Assembly (NCBI GenBank): GCA_049680365.1
Contig: JBAUHQ010000280.1
Span: 1-28,626, forward strand
Source: K23-9 sp049680365
GTDB lineage: Bacteria > Planctomycetota > Planctomycetia > Pirellulales > Pirellulaceae
Length of the DNA stretch: 28,626 nucleotides
Reading direction: 5' to 3'
A program made the translations under genes and the position numbers. Numbering within the stretch: the stretch's first letter is position 1; the number at the start of each line of letters is the position of its first letter. Below are positions 7,924-15,970 of this stretch, one piece after another. The notes beneath the pieces were generated by a model. It saw nothing but the letters and a program-made list of their open reading frames with translations, ran no database searches and was not told the origin of the DNA.

Positions 7924-9387
7924 TTACAGATCGTTAATGCGAACCTCAGCTAGCTTTGCCGCCAACTTTGATCGAAAACCGTTTCGAACATCCGCAAACT
8001 TTGGGTCACTTGCCAAGTTGGTGTTCTGCTTGGGATCCGCGACGCAGTCGAATAGCTCGATGTCCGCCGATGCGTCTTCGCCGTACTGGATAAACGCCCA
8101 GCGATCATCGCGAAGCAAGAACCCCTTTCGCATCGGCGCGACACTGAAGGCCGCTTCCCTGACCTTCGCAGCGGGATCGTCAAGTAACCGTGCAACGTTC
8201 TGGCCTTGCAACCGATCAGGAACCTCCAGCCCGCAAAGCGCTGCGGTCGTGGGATACAAATCAATTAGCTCAGTGAAACTGTGGCAAACTGCGGGCTTCT
8301 TTCCGGGCACACGGATGATTAACGGCACTGCCGCCGACTCATCACGAAGCGAGACCTTGGCCCAGAAGTCATGCTCGCCCAAATGGTAACCATGATCGCT
8401 GGTGAAGACGACGATCGTATTGTCTGCCAATCCTGATTGCTCCAGCGCCGACATTACTTTGCCAACTTGCGCATCCATAAAGGCGACCGATGCGTAGTAG
8501 CCGCCCACTGCTTTCTTTTGGCGACGTACGTCCATCTTCATGTTCAGGCTGGTCTTGTAGTTGATGCCTGCCTTGGGAATGTCGTCCCAGTCGCCGGGGA
8601 CCTTTTCGGGCAAGACCATCGACGCGTAGGGTTTGAATGGAGCGTAGTACTTTCGCGGCGCAACGAATGGTACGTGCGGACGCACAAACCCTACTCCTAA
8701 CCAAAAGGGTTGATCGCCGTGATTAGAGCGATGCGACAAGATTAGTTCGGCCGCTTTCGCTGCCGTCTTACCATCCGAGTGGATATCGTCATCGCCGTCA
8801 GCCTCAACAACCACGAACGTATTGCCGCCAACGACGGGCCGATCACCCTTGAAATTGTTTTCAAGTGTTTCGCCATCGCCAGCGGCTTTCCACTCTGGCC
8901 CAGGACTGTTGAATCGCTCGGTCCAAGACCGCTCGTCGTCGGCTCCGTTGTAATAGTCCTGGCTGCGGCCGTCTGCGATTTCGACACCGCCGGGAACTCC
9001 CATGTGAAATATCTTGCTGACACGCGCGGCGTAGTATCCGTTGTTCTTGAAATGCTGCGACCAAGTTGCCCGATCACCAATTTGCGGACGCGGATTTTTG
9101 TAGCCCATCACGCCGGTTGCATGCGGGTAGTATCCCGACATAAATGAAGCACGCGATGGTCCGCAGTAAGTTCCTTGACAATAAGCTCGCGTGAAACGAG
9201 TTCCCGATGCAGCAAGGGAATCGATGTTTGGCGTTTGGCACACTTCGTTGCCGTAACACGAAAGTGCTGTCGCCGTCAGGTCATCGGAGATGATGAACAG
9301 TACATTAGGTTTTTCGGCAGCAAATAGCGAACAAGCAAACAGGAGTGCCGGAGCAAACGAACATGTGGCCAATAGTGATCGATTCAT
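7924..9387 (-). CDS. Secreted S1 sulfatase, iduronate-2-sulfatase-like
   Basis: A 487-residue exported sulfatase. Signal peptide residues 1-24 (LLFACSLFAA|EK). The formylglycine signature C75-G-P-S-R79 is intact and needs a maturase encoded elsewhere. Metal ligands D35-D36 (FIISDDL) and D331-H332 (FTSDHGYHLGEHDFW) are present, with R236-P-H238-VPF and K344 as likely sulfate-binding residues. The SDHGYHLGEH block and the MKMDVRRQKKAVGGYYASVAFMDAQVG region (motif around 284-308) are typical of iduronate-2-sulfatase-like enzymes. Substrate is not provable; such enzymes in planctomycetes attack sulfated algal or animal glycans. It shares a 148-base divergent region with the mutarotase-symporter fusion, so the two may be co-regulated. 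Length is normal for the family and all key residues are present. Confidence 0.92.
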   Translation of the reverse strand: MNRSLLATCSFAPALLFACSLFAAEKPNVLFIISDDLTATALSCYGNEVCQTPNIDSLAASGTRFTRAYCQGTYCGPSRASFMSGYYPHATGVMGYKNPRPQIGDRATWSQHFKNNGYYAARVSKIFHMGVPGGVEIADGRSQDYYNGADDERSWTERFNSPGPEWKAAGDGETLENNFKGDRPVVGGNTFVVVEADGDDDIHSDGKTAAKAAELILSHRSNHGDQPFWLGVGFVRPHVPFVAPRKYYAPFKPYASMVLPEKVPGDWDDIPKAGINYKTSLNMKMDVRRQKKAVGGYYASVAFMDAQVGKVMSALEQSGLADNTIVVFTSDHGYHLGEHDFWAKVSLRDESAAVPLIIRVPGKKPAVCHSFTELIDLYPTTAALCGLEVPDRLQGQNVARLLDDPAAKVREAAFSVAPMRKGFLLRDDRWAFIQYGEDASADIELFDCVADPKQNTNLASDPKFADVRNGFRSKLAAKLAEVRINDL

Positions 9388-9535
9388 CGACTTTTCTCAT
9401 TGAAATCTTGTTTTGCAATCGGCGAACACATTCGAGCAAGCGTTCTACCTAAACTATATGCTCTGCGTCACAAGCGTTGTGTCAGCCTGATTATCGATCT
9501 TTCATTCAATCATTTCTCGATCTGACGTTATCACT
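9388..9535. promoter_or_regulatory. Divergent control region of the sulfatase and mutarotase-symporter genes
   Basis: This 148-base region must hold both promoters. It contains an inverted repeat, CACAA-GCG-TTGTG at 9469-9481, described separately. An AT-rich patch with TATATG lies at about 9455-9460. No clear -35/-10 pair was found for either direction. Confidence 0.5.
9469..9481. promoter_or_regulatory. Candidate operator, inverted repeat CACAA-GCG-TTGTG
   Basis: Perfect 5-bp arms around three bases, centred about 60 bases before the symporter fusion start and about 88 bases before the sulfatase start. The placement between divergent catabolic genes fits a regulator site, but arms this short can arise by chance and no regulator gene is nearby. 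Confidence 0.3.
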
Positions 9536-12148
9536 ATGCGAAGCTGCGCGACGTTTGTTTCTCGATCGACGCGGTGGCTGGTGGCAGTGCTGTTTTTTTG
9601 CGTCACTCAGCTCGCCAGTGCAGACGGGCAAATGCAAGGCTGCCGTCTCGACTGGTCCGAACTGCCTTCTTTGCCGAACGAACTGGGCGTCGCAGGGCCT
9701 TTTTCAGGCATCCATAACGACGCCTTGATTGTTGCCGGCGGTGCCAACTTCCCCGAGCCGATTTGGGAAAGCGACAAACAGTGGCTGGACGAAATCTATG
9801 TGCTTGTGCCGCAAGGAGAAAGATATATTTGGCACAACGCTGGGACTCTACATCGTCCGATTGCTTACGGTGCCGCTGTGTCGACACCGGAAGGCGTGCT
9901 TTGCATTGGTGGAAACGATGCGACAGAGACGTTTGACGCGGTCTTCTTGTTGCAGTGGGATGCAAAGTCAAAGCAGGTCAAAACGAAATCGTTTCCACGT
10001 TTGCCCCAGCCCTGCGCATCCACAGCGGCCACGATCGTAGGCTCAGTCGTCTATGTCGCTGGGGGGCAATCTGACCAGTCGCTCGATACCGCATTAAACA
10101 ATTTTTGGTCGTTGGATCTTACGCGTCAAAGCGAAGTCGATTTTGGCTGGAAAGAATTGACGCCATGGCCTGGTGAATCACGTGCTCTGAATTTGACGGT
10201 TGCTCAGCACAATGGGTTCGACGACTGTGTCTACGTGATAAGTGGTCGGCGGCAATCCGGGGATGTGGTCGAGTTCCTCAAATCCACATGGCAGTTCAAC
10301 ACTCGCACGCACCAGTGGGCAAAGCGAGCCGACGTCCCTCAATGTGTGATGGCGGGTACGGCCATCGATGTCGGCCAGAGTCACTTATTTGTTTTGGGTG
10401 GGGCCGATGGAACGAACTTTCATCGCGGGGCATCGATGCAGGAACGGCACCCTGGATTTCCAAACACAGCGTTTGCTTTTCACACGATCACCAACACTTG
10501 GATCGCAGCAGGAACGGTTCCCGAAAACCATGTGACCACCACGGCCGTTCGCTGGGGCGATCAAATCGTCATACCAAGCGGCGAGATCCGACCGAAAGTT
10601 CGTTCGCCAAGAGTTTGGAGCGTTAAAGTATTGCAACGTGATCGCGGATTCGGAACGGTTAACTACGCTGTCTTGGTTTGCTACTTGTTAGCGATGGTAG
10701 GTGTTGGTGTTTTTTTGGCACGTCGCAACAAGAGCACCAATCAGTTTTTTCGGGGCGGCAAGCAAATTCCCTGGTGGGCTGCTGGTTGTAGCATCTTTGC
10801 GACGATGCTTAGTTCGCTAACCTTTACCGGCATTCCATCCAAGGCTTTCGCACAAGACTGGGTGTACTCGATCGGTAATCTGATGATTCCGCTGGTTGCT
10901 TTCATCGCCGTATTTGTGGCATTACCATTTTTTCGACGGATTGATGCGACTAGCGCGTACGAGTACTTGGAAAAACGATTCAATCGCTCCGTTCGGTGGT
11001 TTGGTAGTGCCAGCTTCACACTCTTTCATGTTTTCCGCATGGCAGTCGTGATGTCGTTGACCGGATTGGCGCTTGCCGTCGCCACACCGTTATCGCCAGC
11101 GCATTGCGTGCTGATCATGGGCGCGCTAAGTATCATCTACTGTACTTTGGGCGGTATCGAAGCCGTGATTTGGACCGACACGATCCAAACCGTCGTGCTG
11201 TTGGGAGGTGCTGTGTTGGCAATCGTCATGTTGGTCAGCGGTGTGGATGGCGGATTCAGCGGTTTTGTCACGATCGGCACCGAGGCAGATAAATTCAAAA
11301 TCGCCAACTGGCATGGAGATATCACCAACGTGCAGTTGGCTTTGTGGGTCGTCATCATCGGCGCGATCGGCCAGAACCTCTCGTCCTACACTGCCGATCA
11401 AGCTGTCGTACAACGCTACATGACGACGTCCACACAATCGTTAGCTGCGAGATCCATTTGGGTCAACGCGTTGTTGACGATTCCCGCCACGCTGATCTTC
11501 TTTGGGATCGGATCTGCACTTTTTGCGTTCTATCACTCGCATCCCGAAAAACTCAATCCGACCGCAACGACCGATCAGATCTTCCCACTGTTCATTTCAC
11601 AGGAAATGCCAGTTGGCATTGCTGGCTTGTTGGTTGCAGGAATCTTTGCCGCCGCCCAGTCAACGGTTTCAACCAGCATGAATTCGACGGCGACCTCGAT
11701 CGTGATCGATTTCCTGCAGCCTTTGAATATGTGCCGATCGGATCAAGGATACTTGATGGCCGCCAAAATTTTGACGTTGATCGTTGGCATATTGGGAACG
11801 ATCCTGGCGTTGCTCTTTGTTGACCCTGAGATCAAATCACTATTCGACCAGTTTATCCAAATCATAGGTTTGTTCATGGGAGTATTGGGCGGTCTGTTTG
11901 TGCTGGGTGCGATCACGCGACGCGCCAACGGGGCGGGCGCATTGATCGGTGCGCTCGCGGGTGCGACAGTCATGTTTTGTTTTTGGACTTTCACCAGCGT
12001 CCAGGCATATCTATTCACGACTGTCGGCATCGTCTCTTGTGTGGCCGTTGGATATGCTGCCAGCTTTGCATTTGCACGGCCCACCGATCTTGATGGGCTG
12101 ACAATTCACACCATTAGAGCTAAGCAGGCATCGAGTGATGAATGCTGA
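9536..12148 (+). CDS. Kelch mutarotase-like propeller fused to a sodium:solute symporter
   Basis: An 870-residue fusion. Residues 1-29 look like a signal peptide or first membrane anchor (WLVAVLFFCVTQLASA). Residues ~35-365 are a Kelch propeller with repeating Gly-Gly or Ser-Gly turns (AGGANF 67-72, IGGND 124-128, AGGQSD 175-180, ISGRR 235-239, LGGADG 287-292, PSGE 347-350); GGANFPEPIW and the spacing match the circularly permuted relatives of NanM (YjhT), the sialic acid mutarotase. Residues ~374-858 are an SSS-family transporter: first helix YAVLVCYLLAMVGVGVFLAR, then NQFFRGGKQIPWWAAG, GGIEAVIWTDTIQ and the Na+-site helix GIFAAAQSTVSTSMNS. SSS proteins have a periplasmic N-terminus, so the propeller should face the periplasm. 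Likely role: convert released alpha-sialate to the beta form, or bind it, and import it. It overlaps the epimerase gene. No frameshift seen. Confidence 0.9.
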   Translation: MRSCATFVSRSTRWLVAVLFFCVTQLASADGQMQGCRLDWSELPSLPNELGVAGPFSGIHNDALIVAGGANFPEPIWESDKQWLDEIYVLVPQGERYIWHNAGTLHRPIAYGAAVSTPEGVLCIGGNDATETFDAVFLLQWDAKSKQVKTKSFPRLPQPCASTAATIVGSVVYVAGGQSDQSLDTALNNFWSLDLTRQSEVDFGWKELTPWPGESRALNLTVAQHNGFDDCVYVISGRRQSGDVVEFLKSTWQFNTRTHQWAKRADVPQCVMAGTAIDVGQSHLFVLGGADGTNFHRGASMQERHPGFPNTAFAFHTITNTWIAAGTVPENHVTTTAVRWGDQIVIPSGEIRPKVRSPRVWSVKVLQRDRGFGTVNYAVLVCYLLAMVGVGVFLARRNKSTNQFFRGGKQIPWWAAGCSIFATMLSSLTFTGIPSKAFAQDWVYSIGNLMIPLVAFIAVFVALPFFRRIDATSAYEYLEKRFNRSVRWFGSASFTLFHVFRMAVVMSLTGLALAVATPLSPAHCVLIMGALSIIYCTLGGIEAVIWTDTIQTVVLLGGAVLAIVMLVSGVDGGFSGFVTIGTEADKFKIANWHGDITNVQLALWVVIIGAIGQNLSSYTADQAVVQRYMTTSTQSLAARSIWVNALLTIPATLIFFGIGSALFAFYHSHPEKLNPTATTDQIFPLFISQEMPVGIAGLLVAGIFAAAQSTVSTSMNSTATSIVIDFLQPLNMCRSDQGYLMAAKILTLIVGILGTILALLFVDPEIKSLFDQFIQIIGLFMGVLGGLFVLGAITRRANGAGALIGALAGATVMFCFWTFTSVQAYLFTTVGIVSCVAVGYAASFAFARPTDLDGLTIHTIRAKQASSDEC

Positions 12149-13340
12149 TTCGATGCCTAAGCAAGACTTTCAACGTGACGAATTGATTTGCACGTATCGT
12201 GACGGGTTGCTTCAGGACACGTTGCCGTTTTGGAAGGATCACTGTGTCGATCGAGAGTACGGTGGCTTTACGATGTCATTGGACCACGATGGAACCGTAG
12301 TCGACTCCGACAAAGGTGTTTGGCAACAGGCACGATTTACTTGGTTGCTGGGTGAATTGTACAATCGCGTTGAACCGCGTCCTGATTGGCTCGAATTGGC
12401 TCAGCACGGCATTACGTTCATCGAACAGCATTGTTTTGACAAAGCGGATGGACGAATGTGGTTTCACGTCACACGCGATGGGCGGCCGATTCGCAAACGG
12501 CGTTATGCTTACTCGGAAAGTTTCACTGCGATCGCGTATGGCGAATTGGCAAAGGCGACGAAGAACTCCAAGTACGCTGAGCGTGCTGAGGCATTGTTCA
12601 GGCAGTTCATCGATCACAACCTTAGTCCGCCGGGACCGGCTAAGTTCACCGATGTGAGACCCACGCGATCGATCGGTTTTCCAATGATTGGGCTCGTCAC
12701 TGCACAGCAACTTCGTGATTCGATCGGGCTTGATTCCGCGGGCTCCTTGATTGATGGCTTTATTGATTCGATTCGTCGATACCACCTCAAACCAGATTCG
12801 CAATGTGTGGTGGAGACGGTCGGTGCCGACGGTCAGGTGATTAACCACTTTGATGGACGCACACTGAACCCCGGTCATGCAATCGAAGGTGCCTGGTTCA
12901 TCATGGTCGAAGGCAAATACCGTGGCGACGAATCATTGATCCAGTTGGGCTGCCAGATGTTGGATTGGATGTGGCAACGAGGATGGGATACGGTGCACGG
13001 TGGCCTGATGTATTTCGTGGACCTCGACGGAGGACCAGTGCAAGAATACTGGCACGACATGAAATTTTGGTGGCCCCACAACGAAGCGATCATCGCCACC
13101 TTGCTTGCTTATCAGCTAACAGGTGATGTGAAATATGCGCAGTGGCACCGCCAAGTTCACGATTGGTCCTATGAACATTTTCCCGATCATGAGCACGGAG
13201 AATGGTTTGGCTACCTCCACCGTGATGGCTCACGTAGCTCGACATTGAAGGGCAATTTGTGGAAAGGACCGTTTCATTTACCCAGAATGCAATTGGAATG
13301 CTGGCAGATGCTCGCAGAATCCAACGCTAGAGGATCGTAG
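12138..13340 (+). CDS. N-acylglucosamine 2-epimerase (AGE family)
   Basis: A 400-residue (alpha/alpha)6-barrel epimerase, cytoplasmic, expected to interconvert N-acetylmannosamine and N-acetylglucosamine after sialate cleavage. The residues known to matter in mammalian AGE are in place: R66 in QQARFTW, YAYSESF (123-129), H247-A-I-E250 in PGHAIEGAW, H314 in KFWWPHNEA and H380 in KGPFHLPR. Length matches the family. Cellobiose 2-epimerases and mannose isomerases share the fold, so specificity rests partly on context. I chose ATG 12138; GTG 12135, one codon earlier, is also possible. It overlaps the mutarotase-symporter gene by 11 bases, so the two are almost certainly one transcript with coupled translation. 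A GCAGG about ten bases upstream may act as ribosome-binding site. Confidence 0.92.
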   Translation: MNADSMPKQDFQRDELICTYRDGLLQDTLPFWKDHCVDREYGGFTMSLDHDGTVVDSDKGVWQQARFTWLLGELYNRVEPRPDWLELAQHGITFIEQHCFDKADGRMWFHVTRDGRPIRKRRYAYSESFTAIAYGELAKATKNSKYAERAEALFRQFIDHNLSPPGPAKFTDVRPTRSIGFPMIGLVTAQQLRDSIGLDSAGSLIDGFIDSIRRYHLKPDSQCVVETVGADGQVINHFDGRTLNPGHAIEGAWFIMVEGKYRGDESLIQLGCQMLDWMWQRGWDTVHGGLMYFVDLDGGPVQEYWHDMKFWWPHNEAIIATLLAYQLTGDVKYAQWHRQVHDWSYEHFPDHEHGEWFGYLHRDGSRSSTLKGNLWKGPFHLPRMQLECWQMLAESNARGS

Positions 13341-13939
13341 TCTACATCGAGCAACTTTGGCTGACGGATGTTTCAGGAGTGTCCGATCAAGTCACGTCTA
13401 TCAAGCAATCCTCCAATACATCCGAAAAAGCAAGGCAATTAGGTGGGTAATCGACACCTATTCGGGGATTTCTATTACTTTGCCCTGTGCTTTTTCCTGC
13501 CTTGGCTGTACCCTTACTGCAGCGATCGAGTCATTTTGAGTGGTTTGATCGTGTTTTTGGCGTCAGTGAAACGAGAAGAGGTATCCAATTGGGTCCCTGT
13601 TTGCTGACCCAGCGAGACCATTTACCAAGTTGGAATCTTGGTGTCTCGCAACCGCGAAAAGATGTTTTTCGTGATTTGCTGCCGACAGTGCATCTTGTTG
13701 ATTGCTCTGGAAAAGCTGCTTGTGTTTTAAACAAACACGCCCTATCCGTGACTTTCTTGTTTGTCCGGATTTTAAGGAAGCGGCCCCAAAGAAATGTCTT
13801 TGGGCGTTCCAGTTTAACCCCGGCGATGCGTGTTTTCACGTTTAGCCAAAGCAATCCAACAATTATCTATCAGCGACTTTGCTATGGCGAATCGCACCGG
13901 TGGCGAACCCTACCTCGCTAGACACATAAGAGAATCACT
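13341..13939 (+). promoter_or_regulatory. 600-base gene-free region rich in hairpins; candidate structured leader or ncRNA of the DEAD-box helicase
   Basis: No open frame here carries a recognisable motif. On the plus strand several stems can be drawn in tandem. Moderate: 13440-13445/13455-13460 (6 bp), 13522-13530/13544-13552 (9 pairs with wobbles), 13590-13595/13606-13611 (TGGGTC/GACCCA), 13721-13727/13733-13739. Strong: 13612-13649, GCGAGAC plus ACCAAG pairing with CTTGGT plus GTCTCGC (13 pairs, one 5-base bulge); 13653-13673 (8 pairs); 13776-13810, containing CCCAAAG/CTTTGGG with a flanking GGAA/TTCC. The longest stems exceed what chance gives in this length. Long structured leaders are known on cold-induced helicase mRNAs (E. 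coli csdA), and the downstream genes here are a helicase and a cold-shock protein. Leader versus free RNA cannot be decided by eye. Confidence 0.45.
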
Positions 13940-15310
<1,371 letters not shown>

Positions 15311-15346
15311 GCAACGTCGCGATCAAACAAAATTCAATCCGTTAAC

Positions 15347-15351
15347 GAGGA
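15347..15351 (+). promoter_or_regulatory. Ribosome-binding site GAGGA that decides an AUC start
   Basis: GAGGA ends seven bases before ATC at 15359-15361. It is one of the best Shine-Dalgarno matches in the window, in a genome where most genes show none, and there is no ATG, GTG or TTG in frame between the helicase stop and the conserved-looking N-terminus that follows. Confidence 0.6.
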
Positions 15352-15358
15352 ATCGATC

Positions 15359-15565
15359 ATCGCTAAGAATCAAAACACATTCGCCAAACGTCAGCGTGAA
15401 ATGGAAAAGAAGCGTAAACAGGACGAAAAACGCCAACGCAAGAATGACCGCAAAGCAGCGGATCTTGCAGTCGCAAACGCACCGCCTGTCGAACTGACTT
15501 TGGATGAAGAAGGCGATTCAGAAGCAGGCGACGTCGAAGAAATCGAAGCATCATCACTCTCGTAA
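15359..15565 (+). CDS. Small charged protein of the cold-shock locus, apparent AUC start
   Basis: A 68-codon frame missed by standard start rules. Read from ATC 15359 as fMet it gives MAKNQNTFAKRQREMEKKRK, then a lysine/arginine-rich helix to about residue 33, then an acidic C-terminal tail (LTLDEEGDSEAGDVEEIEAS) ending in TAA at 15563-15565. 'MA/S-K-x-Q-x-T-F-x-K-R-x-R-E' small proteins next to, or fused with, cold-shock domains are familiar to me from other bacteria, but I cannot verify that here. The basic half probably binds RNA or helps the helicase. It sits 48 bases after the helicase stop and 122 bases before the cold-shock gene. Support: strong GAGGA at seven bases, biased composition, no internal stop. 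The first in-frame ATG (M15) would remove the most conserved-looking part. A sequencing error (ATG read as ATC) is the main alternative. Confidence 0.7.
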   Translation: MAKNQNTFAKRQREMEKKRKQDEKRQRKNDRKAADLAVANAPPVELTLDEEGDSEAGDVEEIEASSLS

Positions 15566-15687
15566 AGAAAGTCTTTCGAGAGGAAAATAATAAAAGACCA
15601 ATTTTTGCATTCCAACGTATCAACTGACTCTGCGAACGTTTCGCATTGCTGGAAGGTGCAGAGTTTTCTTGAGTAAGAAGTAGTAAG
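15566..15687 (+). promoter_or_regulatory. Leader of the cold-shock protein with alternative hairpins
   Basis: In this 122-base leader GCGAA-CGT-TTCGC (15632-15644) forms a tight hairpin. CTCTGC (15628-15633) can instead pair with GCAGAG (15658-15663), which is followed by TTTTCTT, like a weak attenuator. The two pairings share bases 15632-15633. Temperature-sensitive refolding of csp leaders is known in E. coli cspA; here it is only a possibility. Confidence 0.3.
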
Positions 15688-15888
15688 ATGGAACAAGGTA
15701 CAATCAAACGTCTGACCGATCGCGGATTCGGATTCATCGCCACGAACACTAACGAAGACATGTTCTTCCACAGTTCGAATGTCGAAGGTGTCCAATTCAA
15801 CGACCTGCGTGAAGGTCAAGAAGTAACGTACACCGTCGGTCGTGGCCCGAAGGGCCCCCGCGCTGAGAACGTTCAAGTTGCTGGCTAG
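15688..15888 (+). CDS. Cold-shock domain protein (CspA-like)
   Basis: A 66-residue single cold-shock domain, an OB-fold that binds single-stranded RNA or DNA and melts secondary structure. RNP1 is RGFGFI (12-17) and RNP2 is DMFFHSS (24-30); the remaining strands (EGQEVTYTVGRGPKGPRAENVQVAG) match the family and the length is standard. The usual start M-x-x-G-T-I-K supports ATG 15688, although only a weak purine run (AGTAGTAAG) precedes it. It is the last gene of a helicase, small charged protein and cold-shock protein series on one strand, and is closed by a strong terminator 27 bases after its stop. Confidence 0.97.
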   Translation: MEQGTIKRLTDRGFGFIATNTNEDMFFHSSNVEGVQFNDLREGQEVTYTVGRGPKGPRAENVQVAG

Positions 15889-15914
15889 TCGCCAATCGAC
15901 TAAAGCGAAACACG

Positions 15915-15951
15915 AAAACGCTGGTGAATAGCATCACCAGCGTTTTTTTTT
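15915..15951 (+). terminator. Rho-independent terminator after the cold-shock gene
   Basis: A 13-pair perfect stem (arms 15915-15927 and 15934-15946; core ACGCTGGTGA/TCACCAGCGT) with loop ATAGCA is followed by an unbroken T-run to 15951. It is the only textbook terminator in the window. It sits between convergent genes; read from the other strand it ends in only TTTT, so it may stop the esterase transcript less well. Confidence 0.95.
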
Positions 15952-15970
15952 GCGACAGCATCTCACCGAA

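Noticed and set aside
13357..13539. 60-codon plus-strand frame after the epimerase gene
   Set aside because: Short, no motif, no ribosome-binding site, and overlaps the next chance frame.
13440..13810. Reading the run of hairpins as a CRISPR array or tandem repeat
   Set aside because: The stems differ in sequence and spacing; there is no repeated unit.
13487..13921. 144-codon plus-strand frame in the gene-free region before the helicase
   Set aside because: No domain or signal peptide, odd composition, and it runs through the strong hairpins; better explained as chance openness across a leader or ncRNA.
13341..13939. Known housekeeping RNAs (RNase P, tmRNA, SRP, 6S) in the gene-free region
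   Set aside because: I could not find their conserved cores, such as the RNase P signature segments or a tmRNA tag-coding frame; an unknown leader or ncRNA remains.
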